A stretch of 64,000 nucleotides of DNA from Symbiodinium natans (Eukaryota > Sar > Dinophyceae > Suessiales > Symbiodiniaceae). The notes below the pieces were generated by a model, which did not search any database, was not told the DNA's origin, and saw nothing but the letters and a program-made list of their open reading frames with translations. The position numbers were made by a program, and so were the translations under genes. Shown here in pieces: positions 40,204 to 49,781 of the stretch. The stretch spans positions 1 through 64,000 of the forward strand of contig CAJNDS010000763.1 of assembly GCA_905221605.1 (NCBI GenBank), written 5' to 3'. Within the stretch, counting starts at the first letter, position 1. Each line of letters opens with the position of its first letter.

Positions 40204-41475
40204 CTACTGTGGGCGGGCGGGCAGGCGGCTGGCCTGGGTGGGGAGGTCCCAGCGGCCGTCAGCCAAGAGCTCATGCAGCGGCGGCGCTGCCTGCTCCCCG
40301 TGCAGCTCGGCAGCGGGCGGGAGCTCGAGCAAGGAACTCGCGTAGGCGCGCTGGGACGCGACAGCGAGCAGTGCAGCCCACCGTGCGACCCAGGCGGCCT
40401 GCGCAGCCGGTCGGAGGTGTGCCGGCACGGCGGCGGCCCGCTGACGGGCGAGCAGGCGCAGCAGCGTCGCAGCCTCTGCGCCAAAGCGGCCGCCGACCTC
40501 GACGCCGACGACGACGAGGCGGCAGCGACGCGCCCGCGTGAGCTCAGGGTAGGTGTCGCGTCGCTTGCGTCTGGCGGCATTGTCAACGGCCCAGCCGGGC
40601 TGCGTGTCGGCGCGCGGGTGTGGGTCGCCGGAGCGGGTGACCGGCGAGACTATGGTGGCGTCGAGGGCGAGTTGGGCCCCATGCCACAGTGGGAGGCCGT
40701 TGGCGACGACCTCGATGCGCCGCCCGTCCGTGACCGGGACCTGGACATTCATGTCAGCGACCCGGACATTGCGGGCGACACGGGCTCCGGCCTCACGGCA
40801 CACCCTCGCGACGGCCCATTCGAGTGGCAGCGCTCGCGTCGCGAGCACCCCCGATGTAGCGCACGCGCTGCGGTGGTCTCCCAGAACGTCCAGGCGTCCG
40901 TGGCAGCTGCACACACGAGGGGCCAGCGGGAGCGGGAGTCGCAAGCGTCGGAGCAGGACCACCCGAAATTGCGCACTGGGAATGACGACGCCGTCGTGGG
41001 TGGGCGCGACCTTGAGGGCTCGTGCGGAGTGAGGCCCGGACTGCGAGAGCAGCAGAGCGCGAGACGCAGGTGTCAGGTCAGCAAGATGCGTCTCGCACGC
41101 GCGCTCATCACAGGCCCGGGCGGCACAACGCTGCCATCCCCTCAAATGATCGCCAGGCTCATCCCCGTTGCCACGGGCAGGGGGGACCGCGTGGGGGTGG
41201 GCGAGGGCTGCCCACGCGGGGGCGCGGTAGCCCTGAGCAAGAAGGTGCTCACGTGCCTGAGCTGCAGCTGCAGCGCACGGCAGGGGGACGTCACCCTGCA
41301 GGGCATGCAGCAGGCGGCCGGCTACAGTGGGGGCCCGTGCGTGGATGACTGGCAAGGTGTCGCACCAGGAGGCCCAGTGCGCCGCGTGTCGGTCGGCCTC
41401 AGCGCTCCGCAGGCCGAGGCCGCCAAACCGCAGCGCCAGCTGCGCCGAGGGCAGTCCAAAAGCGCGGAGAGGCAC
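40204..41475 (-). CDS. LINE ORF, C-terminal zinc-motif and nuclease-like part
   Basis: 423 codons starting at a GTG; it is the frame-shifted continuation of the reverse transcriptase. Starts with LALRFGGLGLRSAEADRHAA. The zinc motif is CSCHGRLDVLGDHRSAC, the same pattern as in the decayed copy at 9127-9729. Further on ALDATIVSPVTRSGD, a basic AARRKRRDTYPELTRA and VVVGVEVGGRFG could be a restriction-like endonuclease core, the type found in early-branching LINEs. It ends 58 bp before the oligo-A tail. Confidence 0.65.
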   Translation of the reverse strand: MPLRAFGLPSAQLALRFGGLGLRSAEADRHAAHWASWCDTLPVIHARAPTVAGRLLHALQGDVPLPCAAAAAQAREHLLAQGYRAPAWAALAHPHAVPPARGNGDEPGDHLRGWQRCAARACDERACETHLADLTPASRALLLSQSGPHSARALKVAPTHDGVVIPSAQFRVVLLRRLRLPLPLAPRVCSCHGRLDVLGDHRSACATSGVLATRALPLEWAVARVCREAGARVARNVRVADMNVQVPVTDGRRIEVVANGLPLWHGAQLALDATIVSPVTRSGDPHPRADTQPGWAVDNAARRKRRDTYPELTRARRCRLVVVGVEVGGRFGAEAATLLRLLARQRAAAVPAHLRPAAQAAWVARWAALLAVASQRAYASSLLELPPAAELHGEQAAPPLHELLADGRWDLPTQASRLPARPQ

Positions 41476-42743
41476 CGCGCGATGGCAGCATCATGGTCAG
41501 CCGCAAAGGCCTGGGTGAGATGCGGTGGCAGGACGCGGAGGAGGTAATTGGCGCGGGGCGATGCGCGGAAGTGCAGGAGCAGCCACGCGGCCTGCAGGTC
41601 GGCGACAGACGGAATGCCCCGGAGCAGGCGGTCCTGGGACTCGCGCTTGGCTTGGAGTTGGCGCCGGACGAACTCATCTGACCCCAGCGGGGCGCCGAGG
41701 ACGGTGAGGCCCTGGTGGTCCGCCGGCAGGGCCCAGTCGCCAACCCAAACGCCGTCGTCTGGGGACCGGCAAATGGCGGCGAGCTGCGGGGGCTCTTCGC
41801 CAGCGGCGTTCCAGAGGCGTGTTTTGCCCGCGTTGAGCTGCACTCGTGCGTGGGCCCACATGGCCTCAGCAATCGCGTCATGCAATTGCTGCACGCGCTC
41901 AGGCAGCGCGACGATGTAGACGTCGTCCAAGAATGCAAAAATCGCCTCGCCATCCCGCAGAAGGCCCTGAACCCGGTGCAGCGCAGGCTGGATTGCCAAG
42001 GAGAACAAGGCGGGCATGAGGGGGTCGCCTTGTTCCCCGCCCTCCGCCTGCCTCACCTCGTGAGCCGTGCCTGAGCCGTCGTACCACGTATAGCTGCTGG
42101 GAGCTGCATAGAATTGCCACGCGTAGGGCAGCAGTGGCTGCAGCTCCGGCTTGTCCAGCAGCGCCGTCAACATCGCCTGGCGCGCCACATGGTCGAAGGC
42201 GACCGAGAGAACTGTGGCTCTGGCATCAGCTTCAGTGGCTGCGCGCAGCAGGCGAATGACAGCCTCAGCGCCGGCGCGCGTGCTGAGGCCGTACTGGTGT
42301 GGCAGGCACGCTGCCTCGAGGGCGGGAGCAAAGTGCTGGGCCAGCGCGCGCTCCACCAGGCGACGCAGCACATCCCCAACCACGAGGGCACGCACCCTGC
42401 CATCGGGCTTGCGCAAGGCGACGACGCGGCCGACGCGCAGGCCGGCAAGAACGGCCGGCGGGACGGCAGCATCGGCGAGCTGCTGCGCGGCAGAGTGCAG
42501 AAGGCGGGAATCCTCCTCATCATCAAGGAGGATGCGCAGATGCTCATTGGTCATGCCCGACGGTCCGGCAGCAGACCCGCGGCGCGCCCCACGGAGGCAA
42601 GCGACAAAGCACTGCAGAGGCAGCGGACATGCTTCGCGGGCCTGGAGGGCATGGATCTCGGGGGGCAACGGCGCATATGCCTCGGGTGGGCGCCGCGTGG
42701 GGTCCCGCAGCTCAGCGAGAGCGTCGTCCGTGCCAGGCGCCAA
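41322..42743 (-). CDS. LINE reverse transcriptase
   Basis: 473 codons in one frame (TTG start; a continuation of the upstream ORF by frame change). Fingers/palm motifs: AAGPSGMTNEHLRILL, KPDGRVRALVVGDVLRRLVE, GGEQGDPLMPALFSLAIQ, and active-site FAFLDDVYIVALP with LDD in place of the common YADD. At the motif A position the text is VLSVAFDHVARQAM, with no aspartate between VLSV and AF. Related elements have a short D-containing insertion there, so this copy has probably lost a catalytic residue. The last 25 residues are out of frame after a shift near 41455. Confidence 0.75.
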   Translation of the reverse strand: MAPGTDDALAELRDPTRRPPEAYAPLPPEIHALQAREACPLPLQCFVACLRGARRGSAAGPSGMTNEHLRILLDDEEDSRLLHSAAQQLADAAVPPAVLAGLRVGRVVALRKPDGRVRALVVGDVLRRLVERALAQHFAPALEAACLPHQYGLSTRAGAEAVIRLLRAATEADARATVLSVAFDHVARQAMLTALLDKPELQPLLPYAWQFYAAPSSYTWYDGSGTAHEVRQAEGGEQGDPLMPALFSLAIQPALHRVQGLLRDGEAIFAFLDDVYIVALPERVQQLHDAIAEAMWAHARVQLNAGKTRLWNAAGEEPPQLAAICRSPDDGVWVGDWALPADHQGLTVLGAPLGSDEFVRRQLQAKRESQDRLLRGIPSVADLQAAWLLLHFRASPRANYLLRVLPPHLTQAFAADHDAAIARCLSALLDCPRRSWRCGLAASACGALRPTDTRRTGPPGATPCQSSTHGPPL

Positions 42744-44523
42744 TTAATGGCTCGGCGACAAGGGCGCGCGCTGCAGCAGACAGTTCCCCGAGATGGACCA
42801 GGGCGGCCGCCCGGTGTGCTCGGGCCTGCTCGTCAGAGGCGGGCGGCCGCGTGCTCCCGGTAATGGCCCCAGAAGCCTCGGCCAGCAGGCGACGCCAGTC
42901 ACCCGAGCGGAAGAGCTGGCAGCGGCGGTCGAGTTCGCTAGGCTGGATGCGGCTTTCCCCGGGGGCCCGATAGAGAAGCATGCGCGGGGCGAGGGTGAAA
43001 AGCTTCCATCCTCGCGCCTGGCCGTCAGGCGACGAGGCGTCCGTGGCAAGCTCGAGGCCGACACGGAGGGCGCTGCGAAGGACGCCACGGATACTTGCAG
43101 GAGGCGACTGCAGCGTCAGGACGCGTGCACGACAGGTCTCCTCCAAACAAACCTCATCGAGCGAGGCGAGGCCGACACGAAGCCCGGCCTCGGCGACGGC
43201 GGCACGGCGCTCGCGCTGCGTGCCACGCAGGGGCGCAGGCTCGGCCGAAGCAGGTTCCGCTGGAACTTCGGCGCATGCAGAAGCAGCTGGCCGCTGGCCA
43301 CGGCCGCGGCTACCGCGGCGACCTCGCCCCCGCGCAGCCCCGGCCACGCGGGAGGCAGCGGCAGCGAGCGAGGCATCTTCTTCTGCTGCGGCCGGGTCAG
43401 GAGTGCCCGCGGCGCCCTGGTCGGTGCGGTCGGCAACCGGTGCGGGCGGGGTCGCATCGACCGGCGCATCGTCAACGACGCCTGGCGGCTGGTTCAGGCC
43501 CGGCGGTTGCGGGGGGAGTGGCCCGTTCGGCGCGTCGGGCATGCTGCGCACGGGCGGGTGGGGCTGGCGACGGAAGAGGTCGGACGCGCGATCAAGCCGG
43601 GCGGCGAAGGATGACCCCCCGAATAATTGCAGGCAGACCTCCTGGCCCGCGGCGGTGATGTAACCGTCGGGTGCGGCCAGGAGTCGCACGGCCCATCCCA
43701 AGTGCAGGAGTGCGCTGGACGGGAGCGCGGCCGCTTCGGCCAGGGCCCCAGCAGGCAGGGGTTCCCCGCGCTGGGACGCACACGCGATGAGCGCATCAGT
43801 GAGGATGGCGACAGGCACCGGGTGGGAGGCGGCGAGGGCGCGGCGCGCATCTTCCCACCAATGGGATGTCCGTGGGTCAGCGCGCCACAGCTCCATGGCA
43901 CGCGCCGTGAGTGCACCCAAGGCGGCGTGCAAAAGGGGGATGTATAGCCACGAGTTGGTGGGCGAGGCGACGGCGCCGATCGGCGGCGCACAGTCAAGCC
44001 ACGTGGCTGGTGGAGCGCCGCCTGCGTCGGTGGGGGTCGGGGCGTGAGCCGGCCGTGGCGTGGACATGGGCGAATCGGGCAGCGAGTCGGGCGGCGTGGC
44101 GGCTCCACCGGGGGGCAGCAAAGGATGCGCGCACTCACCGGGGCACTGGAGCCCGGACTCACCAGTGGTCCGATCGAGAACCCATTGGATGCGACCGCCG
44201 CATCGGTCGCAGCTGGCCCCAGCACACGACGGCACGTGGAGACTTGCGAGGTCCTGACACTGGCCACAAGCCGGACAAAGCCACGCCCCGCGCCAGGAGG
44301 CGATGCCTTGGTCGTGGCGGACCGCGATCGGTGCCCAGTCCATGTCGCGGTCGGGAGCCCGGTGGAATGCGATGTCCCCATTGGGGCGACGCGAGGGCAC
44401 AAGGCGGTGGCAACAGAGCAGCCGAACACCCGGCGGCGGTCCGGGCTCAGGGGCATCCAGCGAAGTGAAAGTGCGCAGCACGTAATCCGGCTGCGCGACT
44501 CGCACCGTGGACTCGCCAGACAA
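42712..44523 (-). CDS. LINE ORF, Cys-rich N-terminal part
   Basis: An open frame of 603 codons starting at a TTG (no good ATG). The N-terminal third has paired cysteines (LCPACGQCQD, SCAGASCDRCGG, LQCPGECAHPLL) that could bind zinc. A helical region (LLHAALGALTARAMELWRAD) and a Pro/Ala/Gly linker with an RG-rich patch (GAARGRGRRGSRGRGQ) follow. The last part leads into the reverse transcriptase by a frame change in the 32-bp overlap at 42743-42712. Confidence 0.6.
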   Translation of the reverse strand: MSGESTVRVAQPDYVLRTFTSLDAPEPGPPPGVRLLCCHRLVPSRRPNGDIAFHRAPDRDMDWAPIAVRHDQGIASWRGAWLCPACGQCQDLASLHVPSCAGASCDRCGGRIQWVLDRTTGESGLQCPGECAHPLLPPGGAATPPDSLPDSPMSTPRPAHAPTPTDAGGAPPATWLDCAPPIGAVASPTNSWLYIPLLHAALGALTARAMELWRADPRTSHWWEDARRALAASHPVPVAILTDALIACASQRGEPLPAGALAEAAALPSSALLHLGWAVRLLAAPDGYITAAGQEVCLQLFGGSSFAARLDRASDLFRRQPHPPVRSMPDAPNGPLPPQPPGLNQPPGVVDDAPVDATPPAPVADRTDQGAAGTPDPAAAEEDASLAAAASRVAGAARGRGRRGSRGRGQRPAASACAEVPAEPASAEPAPLRGTQRERRAAVAEAGLRVGLASLDEVCLEETCRARVLTLQSPPASIRGVLRSALRVGLELATDASSPDGQARGWKLFTLAPRMLLYRAPGESRIQPSELDRRCQLFRSGDWRRLLAEASGAITGSTRPPASDEQARAHRAAALVHLGELSAAARALVAEPLIGAWHGRRSR

Positions 44524-44729
44524 GCGCGCTGGCGTCGGGACGAGGTGTCGTGCAGACCAGGCTCACACTGGGCAGCAACCTGGCAAGAGCAGTGGATGTT
44601 CTTCCCTGGGTAGAAGCTGCTGGAAAACTCGCCAGATCCAAATGCCGCGGCGCAAGCTAAAAGATCCTCTGACAGGTGAGCATCAGTCAAGTCTTCGGAT
44701 TCCTGTTGCTTGTGTTGATGCTTCCTCAA

Positions 44730-45090
44730 CTAGTCCTAAAAGCAAAACCGAGCACTTCTTTTTGCTGCTGTCTCTGGTCCTACAAGCAAAACTGTGCGTG
44801 GTACCTTGGCTGCCCTCCTTTTTCTTGATCGATGGATTGAGATTACTTGCTGTTTTGCTGCCTGTTGGCTGGTCCTAAAAGCAAAACCGCTGAGTTTTGT
44901 TTGTCTCCGTGACCGGCCCCCAAGCTGTTGCTAATGGACCGTCGTTTCTCTCTCTCTTCATTTCTTTTTTTTTTTTTTTTTTGAGGCCTCGTAATCAACC
45001 CTAAGCAAATCCGTGCGCTGTTCCTTGGCCTTGATACGTCCCATCCCATCCTAAGCAAATCCGTGCATTGTGCCTTGGCTGCTACTTTTT
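44730..45090. repeat. Five diverged copies of a CCTAA(AA)GCAAAACCG motif
   Basis: Copies at about 44737, 44782, 44874, 44999 and 45051, several followed by TGCCTTGGCTGC-like text. They lie on both sides of the T-run 44965-44982. This argues that the stretch is one unit, perhaps the 5' untranslated part of the LINE. Confidence 0.5.
44965..44982 (-). other. 18-base oligo-T run (oligo-A on the minus strand)
   Basis: Could be the 3' tail of a separate insertion covering 44983-47128, or just a simple-sequence run inside the larger LINE. Confidence 0.5.
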
Positions 45091-45152
45091 AGTATTTGTT
45101 TTCCCTTTGAGGGGGCGGGGGAGGTTGCTTCTCATCTCCTTGCTGAGGGTTG

Positions 45153-45185
<33 letters not shown>

Positions 45186-45418
45186 TTTTCTCATAAAAGA
45201 AGGGAAGCTCGTCTGTGCTTCCGTGGCTCCTCAGCCTCCACCAATCTCAGTCTGGCCTGTGGTTGTGTGGTTGGGCATGTTGGAGTCCCGGGACACCAGC
45301 TGCCGGGAGCCCCTAAAAACAGGAAGGCAATGTGCTGGTTGCTGAGCTGTTGGCTTAGTGGCCCGCTGAAAGCGTTGCCTTTTCTGCTCCTTTGTCCCTT
45401 GTTGCCGGTAGACGGGGA

Positions 45419-45796
45419 CTAGGCCCGAGACCACGGACCTGGGCTGAACAGCGAGAAGAAAAAAAAAAATGCACAGGTGTCCCGCAGCCAGGCGTCGTGT
45501 TGGTGGGACCATGCCGTGGGGCTGCAGGCAGGGCATTGGCCATGTCGGCAGAGCGGACACAGCAGGTCCACCGGGCCGGAGGCTTGGGCGCGGAACTGGG
45601 CCAGGCAACCCAAGTGCAGGTGATGCGCCGCGCACGTCGGGAAAGGGACGCATGCGCGCTCGCGCAGGCCGGAAGGATCGAGTTCGTCGAGGCAAACGCA
45701 ACACAACCGGTCCGTGTGCACGGGCGCTGGGGGCGTGGCCTCGCCCATGGCACCACGTGTCCGCGATGGGGAGTCGGCACGCGAGCGTCCAGACAT
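45419..45796 (-). CDS. RING-H2 finger ORF in the LINE 5' region
   Basis: 125 codons from ATG 45796. A RING-H2 pattern is visible: C-x2-C (CCVC), then C-x2-H-x2-H-x2-C (CAAHHLHLGC), then C-x2-C (CPLC). RING-H2 domains usually act as ubiquitin ligases; in a retroelement the role is unknown. The C-terminal third (FFFFFSLFS) runs into an A/T-rich run and is probably not coding. Confidence 0.6.
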   Translation of the reverse strand: MSGRSRADSPSRTRGAMGEATPPAPVHTDRLCCVCLDELDPSGLRERACVPFPTCAAHHLHLGCLAQFRAQASGPVDLLCPLCRHGQCPACSPTAWSHQHDAWLRDTCAFFFFFSLFSPGPWSRA

Positions 45797-46357
45797 GCTG
45801 CCAAGGTTGTTTGTTTATTTTTTTGGGGGGGGCAGCAGCGGTTGTTGTTTTGGCTTGTTTGTTTTTTTTTTTTTTTCTCCGCAGTTGGCGGGGCGGGTGC
45901 GTAGCAGGCGGCTGCCGGCGGGGCGCCCGGACCTGTGGGGGAGGGTAGGGCAGAACGCAAACCAGTGGCAAGAAATGCAAGGCAGTGCCCGAGCGGCCGA
46001 AGGACAGGCCTACAACTCAGCGAAGGAGCCGAGGCTGCCTCGGGGGCGCCAATGGCCGTCGCACGCCACAGGAGAAGGACAACTAAGGGCCCGACAGGAA
46101 CGTCAGATAAAAAAACCAAGGACGGCAGCCGCGGCGGCCGCAGGGGCGCCGGCGGCCGCTGGCCAAGATGCAAGGCCTGAGGCACTGTCAATGGCTGGCT
46201 GAAAACTGGGGCCCGGGCTGTCGCCTGGTGGGGCAGTGCGCTCCCCGCGGCTGCCTCGGAGGCGCCGGCGGGAGAGCCGAGCGAAACACACAACAAAAAG
46301 GTACCGAGGGCCGCGCGGAATCCCTTCGAAGGCTGTGGCAGGCCAGGTCAGGGGCGC

Positions 46358-46930
46358 CTAGGCCGAGTGCAGGGCACGGGGGTGAGGGCGCCACCACGGT
46401 GGGAGCGTCTGAGGTGGCCGCTGCGAAAGGAAAGGCGAGGGCCGGTCGAGGGCACCGAGGAAAGGGGAGACTATGGCCCCCGCTTGGCGGAAAGGGGAAG
46501 CCGGCGGGCTTGTGTGGCCCCCAAAAGGGCTTGCAGCGACGGGAGCAGGAGGGCTGGGGGCCGGCTGGCGGGCTTGGTTTCGGCCGCCGCGCGTGCCGCG
46601 GTGGGTGGGGCGTCGCCTGTGTTGGGCGGGCACGCGACGCGGCCGTGCCGGCGGTGGGGTGGGGGGCCGGCGCGGCGGGGAGGGGCTGGGAGAACGACCG
46701 GCGCTCACCGAGCTGGCAGAAGGGCGCGGGCTGCGGGAGCGGCGCGCCTCGCGGGGCAGTGAGGGCCGGGCGTGCGACAGGCTGCTGGACCGCGAAACAG
46801 GGGACGCGGGCTGGGGTCGCAACACCTCGCCGCCGAGCTCGCGCACCGCCTGGAGCGTCAGGACCAGACGTCCGTCGACCTTTTCTGCCTCGACTTCGAT
46901 GTCGTTGAGCCGGAGCAGCACGGCGACCAT
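46358..46930 (-). CDS. Pro/Ser/Arg-rich ORF at the 5' end of the spliced-leader-capped element
   Basis: 190 codons from ATG 46930, about 180 nt downstream of the leader. The N-terminal MVAVLLRLNDIEVEAEKVDG and LVLTLQAVRELGGEV look structured. The rest is SR/PSP-rich low complexity. It may be the first ORF of the LINE transcript or a host mRNA fragment joined to it. No family is recognised. Confidence 0.4.
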   Translation of the reverse strand: MVAVLLRLNDIEVEAEKVDGRLVLTLQAVRELGGEVLRPQPASPVSRSSSLSHARPSLPREARRSRSPRPSASSVSAGRSPSPSPPRRPPTPPPARPRRVPAQHRRRPTHRGTRGGRNQARQPAPSPPAPVAASPFGGHTSPPASPFRQAGAIVSPFLGALDRPSPFLSQRPPQTLPPWWRPHPRALHSA

Positions 46931-47107
46931 GGGCGAAGCTACCAAGTACTAAGAGGCTTCCTAGCTGCGCACTCCGGCGCCCAAGGACAACCCCCCCCCT
47001 CAAGGCGAAGCTACCCAGGACCTCCCAGCTGCACCCCTGGTGCCCAAGGACAGCCCCTTCCTCGCACTAATTTCCTTTTTCTTTTTTAGCAGCTGTCCTG
47101 ACCCTGA

Positions 47108-47128
47108 CTTGAGCCAAAATGGCTACGG
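47108..47128 (-). other. Dinoflagellate spliced-leader sequence (retroposed relic)
   Basis: The minus strand reads CCGTAGCCATTTTGGCTCAAG, a perfect 21-nt match to the conserved dinoflagellate spliced leader. The next bases are TCAGGGTC, not a GT donor, so it is not a spliced-leader RNA gene. It marks the 5' end of a trans-spliced transcript that was copied back into the genome. Confidence 0.9.
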
Positions 47129-47490
47129 GTACAATTTAATATAAAATTATATGGTCTTTTAGTTCATTTACCGGGCAAATGAAGAAGTAAACCCGGGTTA
47201 AAAGCACGCACACATTATATTATTACGCGAACGGACAAGGAATTCTCATATTGTTCGCGAGTTTCGTGCGTGCATTGTTTCGTTCATACATTATTAGTGC
47301 GTTTCATGCATCACTACGCTCTTTACAAACGCACGAAAAATGTACTCTCTTCACTTAATATTATCTGGTGATGGGGGCGTGTGGATGGGTGAACAAGGCT
47401 GTGGAACAAGAGTGAGAGAGATGAATGGTACGTCCTAAAGGTACAGTTTCAAGGTTAGATTCATGCCTTTCATAGAGTTACCCCGAGGGT
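47129..47490. other. AT-rich DNA flanking the LINE
   Basis: TTATTA/GTTCAT-type words as at 38219-40134. No gene is seen. Confidence 0.5.
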
Positions 47491-49120
47491 CGTGGTGTGC
47501 GCTAGCCATTGCTGCGGGACCACCTGCCCCTCCGGCCCAACCGCCTCGCGAGCGACGCGGATCCACGCGCGCTCCACAAACCTGGCTCGCCGTGCGAGCA
47601 GGCCGATACGCAAACAGGCCAGGGCGTGGTCACCGAAGTGGTCCACTTGCCCGCCGCAGCCTGGCTGGGCCGCAACGTCCGTAAGGGCATGCGCAAGCGC
47701 CGGCGTGAGGCCAACTGCATGGCATGTGACGACAGCGTCGTGGCAGCCTCGCTAGGGATGACGGTGAGCCATGCTCCTGCGTGTGGCCCCCCCTGCGAAC
47801 GGAGTAGCGCGTAGTACAGTGTTTTCATCATGTCGAGTTGTGCATTTTGCAATGTAACAATGCGAATGGTGCGCGTGCATTGCGTTTGGTGCATTCCGTG
47901 CATTTTGGTATGCGTTTTCTGTTAGGTCTACGGGATCGAGCTGTTCCCACTGGCTGGGACCAGCTAGTGCCAGTGGTTGTAATGTTTCACGTGGACCCGA
48001 ACGGGTGAAAGCGAAAAAAAAACTATCCCGGTGAGGGCCTGCGCGGAGATCGTTGGCCTGCGTCTCAGCCGCCGCCGCCCCTGCCGCATAGGCTTCCAGC
48101 ATTGTCGCTTGGGCGGCTGCGGACACATAGCCGTCGGAGTCGGAGGCCATGAACTGCGGCGAAGGGGAGGGGAGCGTCTGGCAGTTCCTGCGCCGCCGTC
48201 GCGAAGACAGCCCCGCTCTCTTGCGCCTTGAACGCCATTGCGCCGTGCAGCACGCGCACAAGGCTGGCCGGATCCACCCGGCGGCGTGTGTCGCCGCGGC
48301 ACGTAACAATGGCACGAACAACCATGAGTTACGGTCACCCGGCGGGGTGCTCGGTGGACGGTCATCCTGCCATGGGAGCGCAGGTGGACGACCTCTTGGC
48401 GGGGATGGGCTTCTTCGACCAGCGTTGGGGCCGCCTCGCCAGAGCGACCAGACTAGCGTGGGCTCGCGGCCGGACTGAGGGGGAGCCTATGGAGCCATCG
48501 TCGGTTAGCATGTTAGGGCAGGGAACGTGCACAGCTGACTCTTCAAGGGCAGTAGCAGGCGCGAGCTGCATTTGAGCCATCGCGCGGAACACCGCGCGGC
48601 GACGTTTCGCCGCGTCTGGGTCGTCTCGTGGGGACGGTCGTGGAGACGCGCATGCGATCCCAAGCCAACGGCACAATTGGGCATCATGTGGCCAGGCGGT
48701 CAGCAGGCAGCGCGCGACTCCTTCATGGTGTGCGCGCGTGCAAATTCGTCTGTCAAGGACGGTGCCAATGAGGGCGCCAAGGACCGGAGAAGATTGTTAC
48801 AGCGTGGAGCGGCACACATGAGCGGCAGCAGCGGCTCGCAGACGGAAGGTCAGGCAAGCTGGGGAATTGGTCGAGCAAGCGACCGTGGCTGAGCGCCTTT
48901 GCCTGTTGAACACTTCGCTCATCTTCGCTCCTGCCGGAGACGAGGAAATCTATATCGGGCGGCAAGGAGTGGAGCTCCGTGCGCAAGGCGGCACACTCGT
49001 CTGCTGGCTCGCACGACACATACGTGTCATCCAAAAATGCAAATGGGTCAGTACGTCGCCCGAGCTCGGCGTGCGCCACCACGAGGGCCGGGCGGATGCG
49101 CACTCGAGACAGCCCTCCTC
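47491..49120 (-). mobile_element. Decayed LINE copy
   Basis: A GC-rich minus-strand remnant. 49103-48753 carries the reverse-transcriptase active-site text DPFAFLDDTYVSCEPADE. 47903-47502 matches the segment before the zinc motif (LLRSQGGPHAGAWLTVIPSE, then RRRLRMPL), comparable to SQSGPHSARALKVAPTHD in the large LINE. In between, frames change repeatedly (48321-47964 and others). It is inactive. Confidence 0.6.
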
Positions 49121-49324
49121 ACCGCCCGCCGAGCCAATGAACGCATCTACCCGGAGCTCCTCAACTTCCCACGTTGCCGGCTCGTCGTCCTCGCACTCTA
49201 GGTCGGCGGGCGGTGGAGCAAGGAAGCAGCGAACTTCCTCCGGCTGCTCGCCCGGTGCCGGTGAGGTGCCCCCAGAGCTCCGTGCCAGCGCCACTTCCAC
49301 GTGGGTAGCCCGCTGGTCTGCGCT

Positions 49325-49445
49325 AAGATCCGCAAGACAATGCGCCTGTGCATGTTGGGCGCCCCCCCTCCCCCACTTGGATCCAAATGCCAATGAGACC
49401 ACTTACTTCTCCGGATTGCCCCCGCTCGTCAACGATGACTCGACT
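49325..49445. repeat. 121-bp direct duplication, copy 1
   Basis: AAGATCCGCAAGACAATGCG to AACGATGACTCGAC. Near-identical to 49782-49902, differing mainly in a C-run (GCCCCCCCTCCCCCA against GCCCCCCCCCCCCGCCC). Confidence 0.8.
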
Positions 49446-49781
49446 TTGCGCGTTTCAATGGAAATACCTGTTGGACTGAGTACGTGACACATTTCTTTGA
49501 CGTCGCCCGGGGTGCATTCATTGATCTTGTACAGCATTGAGAAAATTGAACAAAGATGATTCGTCAAAAGCCGTCGATGTTTAGAATGATTCTAACATTG
49601 ACGTGACGTCATGCTCAATTGCAGTTTGACACCATGTAAAGTTGCGTTCTTTGCCTGCTCCTCCAAAAGGCCGCCTACGGGCATGCAGGTCTTACTTCCT
49701 CTACGCCATCAACGGTGTCGCTTGAGTACTGACTTTGCGCACAGAACCTTTACATGGATGTGTGGTCTCCTTGCCCCTTGA

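Larger units (their letters stand above)
40135..47128 (-). mobile_element. Spliced-leader-capped LINE (about 7 kb)
   Basis: A GC-rich unit with sharp borders to AT-rich DNA on both sides. On the minus strand it starts with a perfect spliced leader (47128-47108) and ends with an 11-nt oligo-A tail (40145-40135). In order it holds a Pro/Ser-rich ORF, a RING-H2 ORF, a repeat-rich spacer with an 18-base A-run, a Cys-rich ORF, a reverse transcriptase, and a C-terminal zinc motif plus nuclease-like region. At least two frame changes show it is no longer intact. No target-site duplication is visible between GTACAATTTA (right) and CATTACATTCC (left). An alternative is two adjoining insertions separated at the A-run 44965-44982. 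Confidence 0.6.

Noticed and set aside
40209-43663. Long plus-strand frames antisense to the LINE (for example 40273-41547)
   Set aside because: GC-rich antisense shadows of the minus-strand RT and nuclease frames, without recognisable motifs.
47108-47128. Spliced-leader RNA gene
   Set aside because: The leader is followed by TCAGGG, not by a GT donor and Sm-site region, so it is a retroposed relic.
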